Below the pieces are notes generated by a model. The model saw only the letters and a list, made by a program, of their open reading frames with translations, was not told the origin of the DNA and made no database searches. Of a DNA stretch of 39,464 nucleotides, positions 6,248-14,506 are shown one piece after another (the first letter of the stretch is position 1; each line of letters begins with the position of its first letter). The DNA lies in assembly GCA_013203955.1 (NCBI GenBank), contig JABMOY010000068.1:1-39464 (forward strand). Direction: 5' to 3'. This DNA is from Rhodospirillales bacterium (GTDB taxonomy: Bacteria; Pseudomonadota; Alphaproteobacteria; Rhodospirillales; Casp-alpha2). A program made the position numbers and the translations under genes.

Positions 6248-9048
6248 GACAACCCGGCTTTCTTGATGACGGCCAATGTTTTACTGGTGGTATCCGTCCA
6301 GGAAAACATCTTGGCGCGCTCAATTGCTTTACGGCTCAATTCATCGCAGAGCGTATCATCCTTCAACAAGCGGCCTATGGCCATTGCCATGCTTTCCACA
6401 TCCTTGGGGTCAAAAAATTCCGCCGCATCACCCGCCACCTCAGGCATGGCCGCAGTCCGGGAACTGGCAATCGGGGCCCCGCAGGCCATGGCTTCAACCA
6501 GCGGATTACCGAAGGTCTCAACCGTCGAGGGGAAAACGAAGACACCGCAACGCTGATACAGACCCACGAGATCTTTGGGCGAGACGCCGCCGAGGAATTC
6601 CACACGATCTTCTAGCTTCTCCTCTGCCACCTTTTGTTTCAGTTCCTTAAAATAAGCTTCATCTACGGGACGCCCGGCGATCTTGAGAGTGAGGTCCGGA
6701 TGCTCCGTTTTTAGGCGCACCATGGCGGATATCAGATTTTTGAAGTTTTTCTGGATGTAAAGATCGGAAACGGCAAGCAGGAAGTTCTCCCGCTTTGCGC
6801 CTTTTTCAGGTGGTGAAAAAATACCCGACACGCCATGAGAAACAACCGTAAAGCGGTCCCCAAAGAAGCCCATCAATCCACCCGAAGCCGCACTTAATGC
6901 ATATTCGGAAACCGTAATTGCCTTCTTTGACATCAAAAGAGAAAGGAAAGTCCCTATGTAAACCAAGGCCCAATACAAAATTTTAGAAGGGCGGCGCTCG
7001 ACGAAAGCGACGCTTAGGGCATTTCGCAACAAAATGACGGCATTCGGAGCCCAAAGAGGGCCGTAATTGGCCGGTGAAAAGGTCACATCGGCGCTTATTT
7101 TTTTGGCAAGCCGGGGAATATCAATTTGTTCACGCCATAGGAGCCGCCAAAACCCTTGGGGGAAACCCAGGTAATGAATGGTAATGCCTTCTAGGTTATT
7201 TGAAAGGAATGCCCGCTGGTCGTCGTGAACGCAAAGATGAAGGTCGATGTCACGATCGCGCGCCATCAGTGGCAAAACATTCTTCAAATACGTCACCCCC
7301 CCGCCACTTTTTGAATGCAGCCCGTTGAATAGCAGCCGGATTTTTGGTTTGGTTGCTACGGCATCAAGAGCATATGCGCGCTTCAACCCATCGAGGATGG
7401 CCCCGACATGATGGTCCCAGGTATAACGATCCAGGGCTAGGAAACGGGCATTACGGCCAGCCACTTTGCGCCATTCAGGGTTTTCGACAAGAAACTTCAC
7501 CGCATCGGCCAATTCTCCCACATCCTCGGGCTGGACAAGAATTCCGCTAATGCCTTTTGTTGGTTCCTCGCCTCCATCTCCGAGAACACTGACATGCGGG
7601 CAACCTCCAAGGACATCTCCGATCTGGCCCAAATCGCTTGCAATCACAGGGCGGCCCGATGACAAATATTCGAACAACTTTGTCGGAGATCCGAAAAACG
7701 GGGATCCGTCCGGATTGCGAACGTGGGGCGAAACCAAAATATCCGAGGCCGCCAAATAAAGGGGGGTTTCCTCCTGATCGATCAATCCGGTGATAGTCAC
7801 AAATTTTTTTATCTCAGCATCTGAGGTAAGTTCCTCGACGACCTTACGCCGAACCCCATCGCCGATGAACATGAAATTAACCTTGTGGGCCTCAAGCCAA
7901 TTTGGATCGGCCTTGAAAATTTTATTTAACGAATCGGCGAAAATCTCGGCTCCGTGCCAAGGCCCAAACGTTCCGACAAAGGTTACAACCAAAGAGCCTT
8001 TTGCAATTCCATAATTTTTCCTAAGCTCGGAAATATCTGTTTGGGAAAAGCGCCCCGGGTCAAAAAGATTCGTGTCGACGCCATTTGGATAGGTGACGAT
8101 CCGGCTTTTTTCAACCCCCCGGTTTATGAGCTCTTTTTTAAGAGTTTCGGAAACCGTAACCACAAGATGAGCGTGATGCAGACAGGCATTCTCGGTCCGC
8201 ATCGCAAGTTCTTTAAAATTTAAGGGCGTGCCCCAGTTTTTCGCCAGCCAGCTCTCTGAACCGTTGTATTCAATGACCAAGGGCAAGCCATAGCGACGGG
8301 ATAATATTACCCCTGCATAATTTCCCAAGGACAGGCGTTGATAGATTAACCCCTTAGACAAATCGAGGCGGGAGGAACCGGAGTCAATAAAAGGTTTGTT
8401 ATGTCGAAAATGGTTGAGTTCGCGAGGGATGACATAAGTGCTTTTCGGATTTACCGGGTTGAATTTCAACGCTTCGCTTTTAGGCATGGCGATGGGTGTT
8501 TCCACCGATGTGAAATTCACTTTAAGACCTTTATTTATAAACCCCTTAACCACACCACTGGTATGCGCCACCGATCCCCCCGCCTGAACGCCCAGCCAGA
8601 GACTTGTTTTAAGATATAAAATTCTGCCCTCGCCCTTATCCTGGACGGGGACGCGAGGCTTCTTGATGAGCCTTCCCAGGCGCAGCCATTGAAGGGAAGC
8701 CGCAAATATCCCATCCGCGATACCGACAACCATCCGTGCCCCGCCTGCCAAGGCCAGCCCCCATCCAAAGTCTTGAAAGGTAAGGTCAGGTCGAACGATT
8801 CGGCGCCTCCTGGTCCGGACCAACATCGCCAATAACCGCAGAGGCGGAACCAGAGGTTCCGTAGATTTATCAAAGATGGGGATGTAAACGGATTCGGATT
8901 CAAGGGTACGAAAAAAATTGAAAATGGCTAGATATCCCTGGGCCGTTATTGTCGAAACGACTAAGGTTTCTAATTCCTCCCCGGTTTTTTTCGACAGACG
9001 GTCCAGGTAATCGTGCGTCACCGGATATTGAGATATCAGGTAGCTCAT
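6244..9048 (-). CDS. Tandem double glycosyltransferase (GT4-GT4 fusion)
   Basis: At 934 residues this is more than twice a normal GT4. Residues 1-140 match nothing I recognise and include a basic run (TRRRRI, 79-84). GT-B domain A spans about 141-555: EYNGSE (260-265), VSETLKKELI (299-308), PNGVD (321-325), FVGTFGPWHG (357-366) and SPTKLFEYLSSGRPVIASD (454-472). Domain B spans about 569-934: GGGVTYLKN (582-590), VSHGV (736-740), AVSDLYIQKNFKNL (759-772), and a classical E-x7-E pair at E844/E852 (ETFGNPLVEAM). It should add two sugars sequentially or a repeating pair at the cytoplasmic membrane face. Domain A is closely similar to the GT4 of the 17132-19777 gene (shared EYNGSE, GNY-G, FVGTFG-WHG and FFGSPTK-FEY). 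The ATG follows the SGNH stop by 7 bases, and the stop overlaps the ligase start. Confidence 0.88.
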   Translation of the reverse strand: MSYLISQYPVTHDYLDRLSKKTGEELETLVVSTITAQGYLAIFNFFRTLESESVYIPIFDKSTEPLVPPLRLLAMLVRTRRRRIVRPDLTFQDFGWGLALAGGARMVVGIADGIFAASLQWLRLGRLIKKPRVPVQDKGEGRILYLKTSLWLGVQAGGSVAHTSGVVKGFINKGLKVNFTSVETPIAMPKSEALKFNPVNPKSTYVIPRELNHFRHNKPFIDSGSSRLDLSKGLIYQRLSLGNYAGVILSRRYGLPLVIEYNGSESWLAKNWGTPLNFKELAMRTENACLHHAHLVVTVSETLKKELINRGVEKSRIVTYPNGVDTNLFDPGRFSQTDISELRKNYGIAKGSLVVTFVGTFGPWHGAEIFADSLNKIFKADPNWLEAHKVNFMFIGDGVRRKVVEELTSDAEIKKFVTITGLIDQEETPLYLAASDILVSPHVRNPDGSPFFGSPTKLFEYLSSGRPVIASDLGQIGDVLGGCPHVSVLGDGGEEPTKGISGILVQPEDVGELADAVKFLVENPEWRKVAGRNARFLALDRYTWDHHVGAILDGLKRAYALDAVATKPKIRLLFNGLHSKSGGGVTYLKNVLPLMARDRDIDLHLCVHDDQRAFLSNNLEGITIHYLGFPQGFWRLLWREQIDIPRLAKKISADVTFSPANYGPLWAPNAVILLRNALSVAFVERRPSKILYWALVYIGTFLSLLMSKKAITVSEYALSAASGGLMGFFGDRFTVVSHGVSGIFSPPEKGAKRENFLLAVSDLYIQKNFKNLISAMVRLKTEHPDLTLKIAGRPVDEAYFKELKQKVAEEKLEDRVEFLGGVSPKDLVGLYQRCGVFVFPSTVETFGNPLVEAMACGAPIASSRTAAMPEVAGDAAEFFDPKDVESMAMAIGRLLKDDTLCDELSRKAIERAKMFSWTDTTSKTLAVIKKAGLS

Positions 9049-9055
9049 AACCTAA

Positions 9056-10270
9056 TCAACCGCCTTCCCTTGGCAATTTTTTCAAATGATTTGCAAGTTG
9101 ATCTGCCATGTAAGAGCCGATCTTTTCCAATCCTCGCCCGGTCAGATGAACGGAGTCCACAAAATGGGCATCCTTCGGCTTCAACGCTTGGGTTCCCCAT
9201 TTCTCGAGATCGATAACCTGAATATGGCGCTTGGCCGCAAGCCCCCGCAAGGCGGCATTATAACGCTCGGTCAGTTTCGCCAAGACGTATGGGTTTTTGG
9301 TATAATACGGTAGATGTCCAATTTTCAAGGCCCGCGGTGACGGGCTCGTCGACACATTGAACAATCCCGGCAAGGTGACCAGAAGGACTTGGCTGCCGAT
9401 CGATTCAAATTCTTCGACAACGTTTTCGATTCTATCCAAGAAGAGCGGCACATAACGATTTAGACGCTTAACCTCGGGCGAGACCGGGTCAGGCTTAAGC
9501 TCGCGATTGTACATTTTCTCAGCATACGCTCGCCGGCCCCCGAAAATTGCCTTCGCGGCACGGCTCGCACGATCAATTAACCAAACGGACCGAAAAAGAT
9601 TCTCCAAGGCATCGTCCCAGGGAACATTAAAAAAAAGGTCATTCCAACCGACATAGAGTGTGACAATTTCCGGCTTTAGAGATTTGTAACGCTCCATTTC
9701 GAAATAAATATTTCGTAGGAAATATCCCTCTACGCCGCCATTGATGACCTCGGTCGGTATACCCCTTTCGTTGAGAACCTTAGAAATGACGCTTGGGTAA
9801 TCACCGGCTCCGGCTCCGAAAGTGGTTGAATCGCCCAGGGCAAGGATGCGGGGCCGCGAGTGGGAACGGTCCAGTTCAGGTCCTTTAAATCCGTCCGCGT
9901 TGATCCGGAACAAGGTTTTCCCATCGCTTTCCCGATTTTCTATTTCGCCTTGAAGGACGCGGGCGCCAAAATCCCGGCCTGCTCGCTTCTTTTCAGCGAC
10001 GAGTAATTCTTCCGTTGCCTGGTATCCCGGACGCAGTATCCAGTGGTATCGTCCGCCAGGGGAAGGCATTTCGTAAGGGTCGAGATGAAGACCCTGTTGC
10101 AGCATCCCGGAAAAAGGGGGGTAGCCTTGAATGGTTTCGCGGTAAACGTAGACAAACCTAGCCGCCGCTTCAAAAAGCATGCCGACGCTAAGAAGCACTA
10201 ATAGCGCCACCGTTACTTTTACCGACAGCCTAAAGTTCTTTCCCTGCATTGCCTGTTCATTGGGGGGCAT
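9056..10270 (-). CDS. Membrane-anchored SGNH/GDSL hydrolase (putative glycan esterase)
   Basis: About 404 residues from the chosen start. One N-terminal membrane helix (about 15-37, VALLVLLSVGMLF) is followed by a long extracytoplasmic domain. The SGNH blocks are present: block I LALGDSTTFG with the nucleophile Ser at about 148, block II NGGVEGY with Gly179, block III GWND with Asn210, and block V DSVHL with Asp372 and His375. Such proteins remove or transfer acyl groups, typically O-acetyl, on polysaccharides in the periplasm. It is first in the operon with the GT-GT fusion and the ligase, fitting glycan tailoring. I prefer the ATG at 10270 because GGGAAG lies 9 bases upstream. ATG 10291 and TTG 10327 extend it but lack well-spaced ribosome binding sites. 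Confidence 0.82.
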   Translation of the reverse strand: MPPNEQAMQGKNFRLSVKVTVALLVLLSVGMLFEAAARFVYVYRETIQGYPPFSGMLQQGLHLDPYEMPSPGGRYHWILRPGYQATEELLVAEKKRAGRDFGARVLQGEIENRESDGKTLFRINADGFKGPELDRSHSRPRILALGDSTTFGAGAGDYPSVISKVLNERGIPTEVINGGVEGYFLRNIYFEMERYKSLKPEIVTLYVGWNDLFFNVPWDDALENLFRSVWLIDRASRAAKAIFGGRRAYAEKMYNRELKPDPVSPEVKRLNRYVPLFLDRIENVVEEFESIGSQVLLVTLPGLFNVSTSPSPRALKIGHLPYYTKNPYVLAKLTERYNAALRGLAAKRHIQVIDLEKWGTQALKPKDAHFVDSVHLTGRGLEKIGSYMADQLANHLKKLPREGG

Positions 10271-10361
10271 ATTGGCTTGCTTCCCGAGCATCACGGATAA
10301 GTGGCCCAAACTGTCTCGGTGTTCCAAGCCTTCCAGAAGATAAGTCCAATACCGTCCTTAT

Positions 10362-10377
10362 CAGTATAAAAATACTG
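10362..10377. promoter_or_regulatory. Perfect dyad between divergent SGNH operon and asnB-like gene
   Basis: CAGTAT and ATACTG form a perfect 6-bp inverted repeat around AAAA, in the roughly 200-base divergent intergenic region. TTCCAG (10331-10336) and CTGGAA (10375-10380) add a wider inverted pair overlapping it. The site is about 95 bases from either start, where one bound regulator could control both directions. The centre is AT-rich and includes TATACT on the minus strand, a -10-like hexamer, but no matching -35. A role as operator is inference. Confidence 0.35.
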
Positions 10378-10471
10378 GAAATCCAATGATGAGCAGTCCA
10401 TAACCATCGAAGATGGAGAACGTTATAGAAACCCCACAAAAACTTAAATATCAAAGAGAACATAACCACCC

Positions 10472-12475
10472 ATGTGCGGCATAGCGGGTATTTTCATAAC
10501 CGATGGCGCCCGGCCCGTCGATGAGGGTGTCCTTATCGCCATGGGCAACAGCATGGCACATCGCGGGCCCGATGGCGAAGGCCATTGGACATCTGCCGAC
10601 CACCGGGTCGGCCTTGCCCATCGCCGCCTTTCCATCGTCGATTTATCGGATACCGCCGCACAGCCAATGGCGGATGCGGACGCAACCGTCTGGGTTACTT
10701 TTAACGGCGAAATCTATAACCACCTAACCCTTCGCCGGGACTTGGAGAAGGCCGGTCATCGTTTCCGCACCGATCATTCGGACACCGAGGTCCTCGTTCA
10801 CGGCTACAAGGAATGGGGGATCGGTGGCTTGGTCGAACGATTGGACGGAATGTTCGCTTTTGGGCTTTGGGATGAAGAAAAGAAGCGTCTTTTTATCGTC
10901 CGTGATCGTATCGGCATCAAACCTGTCTATTTCACCCGAAAGGACGGAACTTTCCGGTTCGCATCCGAGATCAAGGCTATACTTGCCGACCCCAAGTTTC
11001 CCCGCGATGTCGAACCGGCTGCATTAAACCACTATCTCAGCTTCATGGTCGCGCCGGCGCCGCTGACCATGTTCAAAGATATTTTCAAGCTTCCCGCTGG
11101 CCATATCTTGGAAGTGGATGGGTCCGGGCGCCTGGAAGCGCGCCGCTATTGGGACGCGGTGCCGGGCAAAGGCATAGATCCCGTTGATACCAAGGGCCTC
11201 TCGGAGGCGGCCTTGGAAGAATTTTACGCTACCGGTATTCTGGGCCGTTTACGGGCGGGCATCGATAAACGCATGATGTCCGACGTTCCTTTTGGCGTTT
11301 TCCTGTCGGGCGGCATCGATTCGTCCGCCAATGTCGCCCTGATGAGCCAAATGATGGACCGCCCGGTCGATACCTTCACCGTCGGTTTCAAGGACCACAC
11401 GCATCTAAATGAATTGGACTACGCCCAGCGCGTGGCAACTAAATTCAAGACCAACCATCACGAGGTGCTCATCGACGAAGGCGATATGCTCGGATACCTG
11501 GATAATCTGGTCCACCATCAAGACGAGCCGCTCGCCGACTGGGTATGCGTGCCGCTTTATTTTGTTTCCAAGCTGGCCAAGGATTCCGGCGTTACCGTCG
11601 TTCAGGTTGGCGAAGGGTCCGACGAACAGTTCGCGGGCTACAACAGCTATAAGCTCTATCTTCAACTGCATCGCCGGTTTTGGAATGTATTCAAAGCCCT
11701 GCCCGGACCGGCCCGCCACGCTGCCGCAGCGCTTGCAAGGGGACTTTCGTGTCCTCACACCCCCAGGCTCGACCGCATCGCCGATATTCTCGGGCGCGGC
11801 GCGCGCAACCAGGAACTTTTCTGGGGCGCGGCGCATGCTTATTGGAACATCCACAAGGACCGCGTCCTCGCCGGCCCCATTGAAGGCGGACCATGGCCGG
11901 TGCTGGAGGAAGCAGGGCTGGATGCGGGCGGGCTCGGCGCATCGGATAGCGGCGAAGTAATTTCAGCGCTGATGCGGTCTTTTGATTCGGCCTACCCCAA
12001 ACGGGAGGAATTGACCCGGATGATCCACAACGAATTCAAAGTACGCTTGGCGGAGCTTCTGCTCATGCGGGTCGATAAGATCACCATGTCGACGTCGATC
12101 GAAGGACGGGTTCCTTTCCTCGATCACGGGCTTGTCGATTTCACCATGGATATTCCCCATGCTTGGAAAATTCGCGGCGGTGAGCAGAAATACATACTTA
12201 AAAAGGCGCTCGCCGGCATTCTCCCCGATGAAATTCTCTACCGGCCGAAAATGGGGTTCGGGGCGCCGATGGCGGAATGGCTTAGGGGGGATTTCGGACG
12301 GCAAGCGGAAAACGCCGTTTTGGGCTCACCACTTATGGACAGAGGCTATTTCAACCGTAGCCATATCGAGGGGCGGTTTCGCGATCATAGGGATGGCCGG
12401 CGGGATAACGCGCTGCACCTGTGGCTTCTCTTTAACCTTACGGCTTGGCACGATCACTGGATTGGAGGAACTTAA
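10472..12475 (+). CDS. Asparagine-synthase-like glutamine amidotransferase (first copy)
   Basis: The 667-residue protein starts MCGIAG, so Cys2 becomes the N-terminal nucleophile that hydrolyses glutamine. Class II amidotransferase landmarks follow: HRGPDGEG (30-37), RRLSIVDLS (51-59), FNGEIYNH (77-84) and SDTEVL. The ATP-pyrophosphatase half has the PP-loop FLSGGIDSS (277-285). The typical AsnB is about 550-630 residues, so this is slightly long. Housekeeping AsnB makes asparagine. Homologues inside polysaccharide clusters, such as WbpS of Pseudomonas and WbmE of Bordetella, amidate uronic acids to uronamides, which is my preferred role here given the context and the second copy at 30291-32264. 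It is divergent from the SGNH operon and convergent with the radical SAM gene 15 bases downstream. The ribosome binding site is weak (AAAGAGA, about 11 bases upstream). Confidence 0.9.
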   Translation: MCGIAGIFITDGARPVDEGVLIAMGNSMAHRGPDGEGHWTSADHRVGLAHRRLSIVDLSDTAAQPMADADATVWVTFNGEIYNHLTLRRDLEKAGHRFRTDHSDTEVLVHGYKEWGIGGLVERLDGMFAFGLWDEEKKRLFIVRDRIGIKPVYFTRKDGTFRFASEIKAILADPKFPRDVEPAALNHYLSFMVAPAPLTMFKDIFKLPAGHILEVDGSGRLEARRYWDAVPGKGIDPVDTKGLSEAALEEFYATGILGRLRAGIDKRMMSDVPFGVFLSGGIDSSANVALMSQMMDRPVDTFTVGFKDHTHLNELDYAQRVATKFKTNHHEVLIDEGDMLGYLDNLVHHQDEPLADWVCVPLYFVSKLAKDSGVTVVQVGEGSDEQFAGYNSYKLYLQLHRRFWNVFKALPGPARHAAAALARGLSCPHTPRLDRIADILGRGARNQELFWGAAHAYWNIHKDRVLAGPIEGGPWPVLEEAGLDAGGLGASDSGEVISALMRSFDSAYPKREELTRMIHNEFKVRLAELLLMRVDKITMSTSIEGRVPFLDHGLVDFTMDIPHAWKIRGGEQKYILKKALAGILPDEILYRPKMGFGAPMAEWLRGDFGRQAENAVLGSPLMDRGYFNRSHIEGRFRDHRDGRRDNALHLWLLFNLTAWHDHWIGGT

Positions 12476-12490
12476 GGGATAGGTTTTCCC

Positions 12491-14311
12491 TTAACGGAAC
12501 CCCCTGAAAAATACCATGTGTATCAGGGCCTTAACAGGGGACAGCATGGATTTTCGAATTTGACCTGCGAAAGACCCTTGGCTGGCGTTTGGGAAAATTC
12601 TTGCCCCTAATCCATCCGTAAACCATTGCGGATCAAGAAGAGGCCCCTGATAGGCAAAGTGAAGCGGGCACCGTTCGCAGGGGGGTAATTGTTTTCCGCT
12701 GTTGACCGTACGCCTGAAATTTCGCATTTGCTCGCCATTCCAAATCGATTGAAAATCATCATTAATAAAGTTGCCCAGGGAATATTCAGTCTGGCTGGCC
12801 CCGGTCGCGATACAACAAACATCGACGCGGCCATCGACGCTAAAATTGCCAAGATCCGCCCATGGTTTTTGGCAGTAGTACCGCGTGGTGCCGAAGAAAA
12901 ACCTCTTGATCCGATGAAAAGTCATCCGTCCATCTTGGGTCTTCCCGGTTTCAAACGCAGGGTCTGAGGATTCCTTCTGGATGGCATCGATCCAATCCAC
13001 CTCGGCATCCAGATTGTCGGCGCCATTTGAATAAAGAACGATTCGGATTTGGCTGTCATGACCTGTGTCGAATTCAAGAACATCAAGGGTTTCACCCTTC
13101 TTGAATTCAAATGTTTTAATCCACCCCGCTGTTTTTCCACTCAATATCCCAATTCCCAGAATGCCCGAACGCACCTGGCAATTCACAGGCAACAGAACGG
13201 TTTGCCCGGCCTTACAGGGAATCGAATAACTGCGGAGAAGATAAGGGCCCGGGGGACCTTCCCAGCGGACGACCACTTTATTAACCGATGGCCACGAAAT
13301 CTCCACCCCGGGGGAATCGATTTGCCAGCGATTCTTCGAAGGCAATTTAATTTCCGTCTCCATCTGCCCGGCTTCAAGTGCCTCGCCATCATTCTGCGCC
13401 TCAACCTCCGCCCGGTAAGAGCGAAAAGTGGAAGAATCAAAAAATACCCTCTTCTTTATTTTATTTTCGGATAAACCGGCATTTACCCGGCTAATCATTT
13501 CTTTCAGATCGCGTTCAAGGGGGACTAAGCCGCGCAGGTCTTCGACGGTCCCTGCTTCATTCGCCAATTCGGAAAGAGGGCGTATAAAAATTTCATCAAC
13601 GCCAAGGTCACTGTCACACAAACGCAGGAAATCACTAACTTCGAGGATGTTGTCGTTGGTCACGACAAAAGAAGCGCTGATTTTTGGGGCCCGAGCGTCG
13701 CCTCTTGCCTGAACAATATCCCGGATAAGAGACGTAATTGCGTCGAACCCTTCCAACTTCATGACCTTGTTGTGAGTATCGGCGGTTGCCGCGTTCAAAG
13801 AAAAATTGATGTTTTCAAGTTTCAATAGAAGCGGAATATCGGCGTTGCTTAGACGGGAACCGTTAGTGATCAGGTAAGCCTTGGCGGAACGGCCTGTTAG
13901 CAACGCGACAAGATCGTCAAAACGCTTATATAACGTAGGTTCGCCGTTGCCTTCTATTCCATACATCCACACCGTGTTAAGGCTGGGCTCCAGAAACCGT
14001 TCAATATTTTCCAAGGCGATTTGCCGCTTGATGATCCCCGTTCTTTGCACCGTCACCGAACAAAACTCACACTGGGCGTTACATTGCCCGGTCGGGCAAA
14101 GGCCAATGTATTGAGGAAGAGAGATTGCTTCTTCGCGGTCGGCCCGCATTTCGATCGATGAGATCAGGTGATTAAAAAGACGGGACCTTTTGCACAGGGC
14201 ATGGAGGTTGCGCCGAAACCACCCCCAATGAGGCAAAAAGGTATCCGTTCGGGCGTCCAAACCGTTATGGGCCGGAGGGTTATCGACGTTTTGAGTCTGC
14301 GGCATTTCCAT
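12491..14311 (-). CDS. Radical SAM/SPASM enzyme with an inserted beta-rich module
   Basis: About 606 residues from ATG 14311. The radical SAM cluster motif C-x3-C-x2-C is Cys77-Cys81-Cys84 (CNAQCEFC), followed by the GNGEPTL motif and an ITNG strand typical of the SAM-binding barrel, to about residue 300. A C-terminal SPASM-like region has Cys480, 499, 500, 545 and 548 (the last two in CERCP), suited to auxiliary Fe-S clusters. Between them, residues about 325-445 form a beta-rich module that also occurs in the 14507-17131 and 32431-34350 products. SPASM enzymes modify peptides, carbohydrates or other substrates; here a sugar is likely by context, but the substrate is unknown. Start options: GTG 14371 extends by 20 residues without a ribosome binding site, and ATG 14305 has a weak GGA. 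It is divergent from the oxidoreductase run. Confidence 0.85.
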   Translation of the reverse strand: MEMPQTQNVDNPPAHNGLDARTDTFLPHWGWFRRNLHALCKRSRLFNHLISSIEMRADREEAISLPQYIGLCPTGQCNAQCEFCSVTVQRTGIIKRQIALENIERFLEPSLNTVWMYGIEGNGEPTLYKRFDDLVALLTGRSAKAYLITNGSRLSNADIPLLLKLENINFSLNAATADTHNKVMKLEGFDAITSLIRDIVQARGDARAPKISASFVVTNDNILEVSDFLRLCDSDLGVDEIFIRPLSELANEAGTVEDLRGLVPLERDLKEMISRVNAGLSENKIKKRVFFDSSTFRSYRAEVEAQNDGEALEAGQMETEIKLPSKNRWQIDSPGVEISWPSVNKVVVRWEGPPGPYLLRSYSIPCKAGQTVLLPVNCQVRSGILGIGILSGKTAGWIKTFEFKKGETLDVLEFDTGHDSQIRIVLYSNGADNLDAEVDWIDAIQKESSDPAFETGKTQDGRMTFHRIKRFFFGTTRYYCQKPWADLGNFSVDGRVDVCCIATGASQTEYSLGNFINDDFQSIWNGEQMRNFRRTVNSGKQLPPCERCPLHFAYQGPLLDPQWFTDGLGARIFPNASQGSFAGQIRKSMLSPVKALIHMVFFRGFR

Positions 14312-14392
14312 CCAGGCGCATTGTAAGCGCGGAAGGCAGTGGTGGAAACAGGCTAGTTTAAGGCCTGCCACTTGTTTAAAGGGGTTATTTCA

Positions 14393-14468
14393 CATAGGTT
14401 TAGCCTGCGATTCCAAGATTTTTTTATAACGCTCCCTAGGGCATTTAGTGGGCTTATTAGAACCTATG
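14393..14468. promoter_or_regulatory. Inverted repeat in the radical SAM/oxidoreductase divergent region
   Basis: CATAGGTT (14393-14400) and AACCTATG (14461-14468) are perfect 8-bp inverted arms 60 bases apart, within the 195-base gap between the radical SAM start (14311) and the oxidoreductase start (14507). A second pair, CAGGC/GCCTG (14349-14353 and 14363-14367), lies next to it. They could be paired operator half-sites or an mRNA leader structure. No clear promoter hexamers are visible. Confidence 0.28.
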
Positions 14469-14506
14469 CCTCTCCATATGGATTCCTTTTTCGAGGGCAG
14501 GCTTCC

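Noticed and set aside
14372-14506. Longer N-terminus for the oxidoreductase from TTG 14372
   Set aside because: The extra 45 residues do not fit the family, while MRQILLNQKG at 14507 is the usual start and has a better ribosome binding site.
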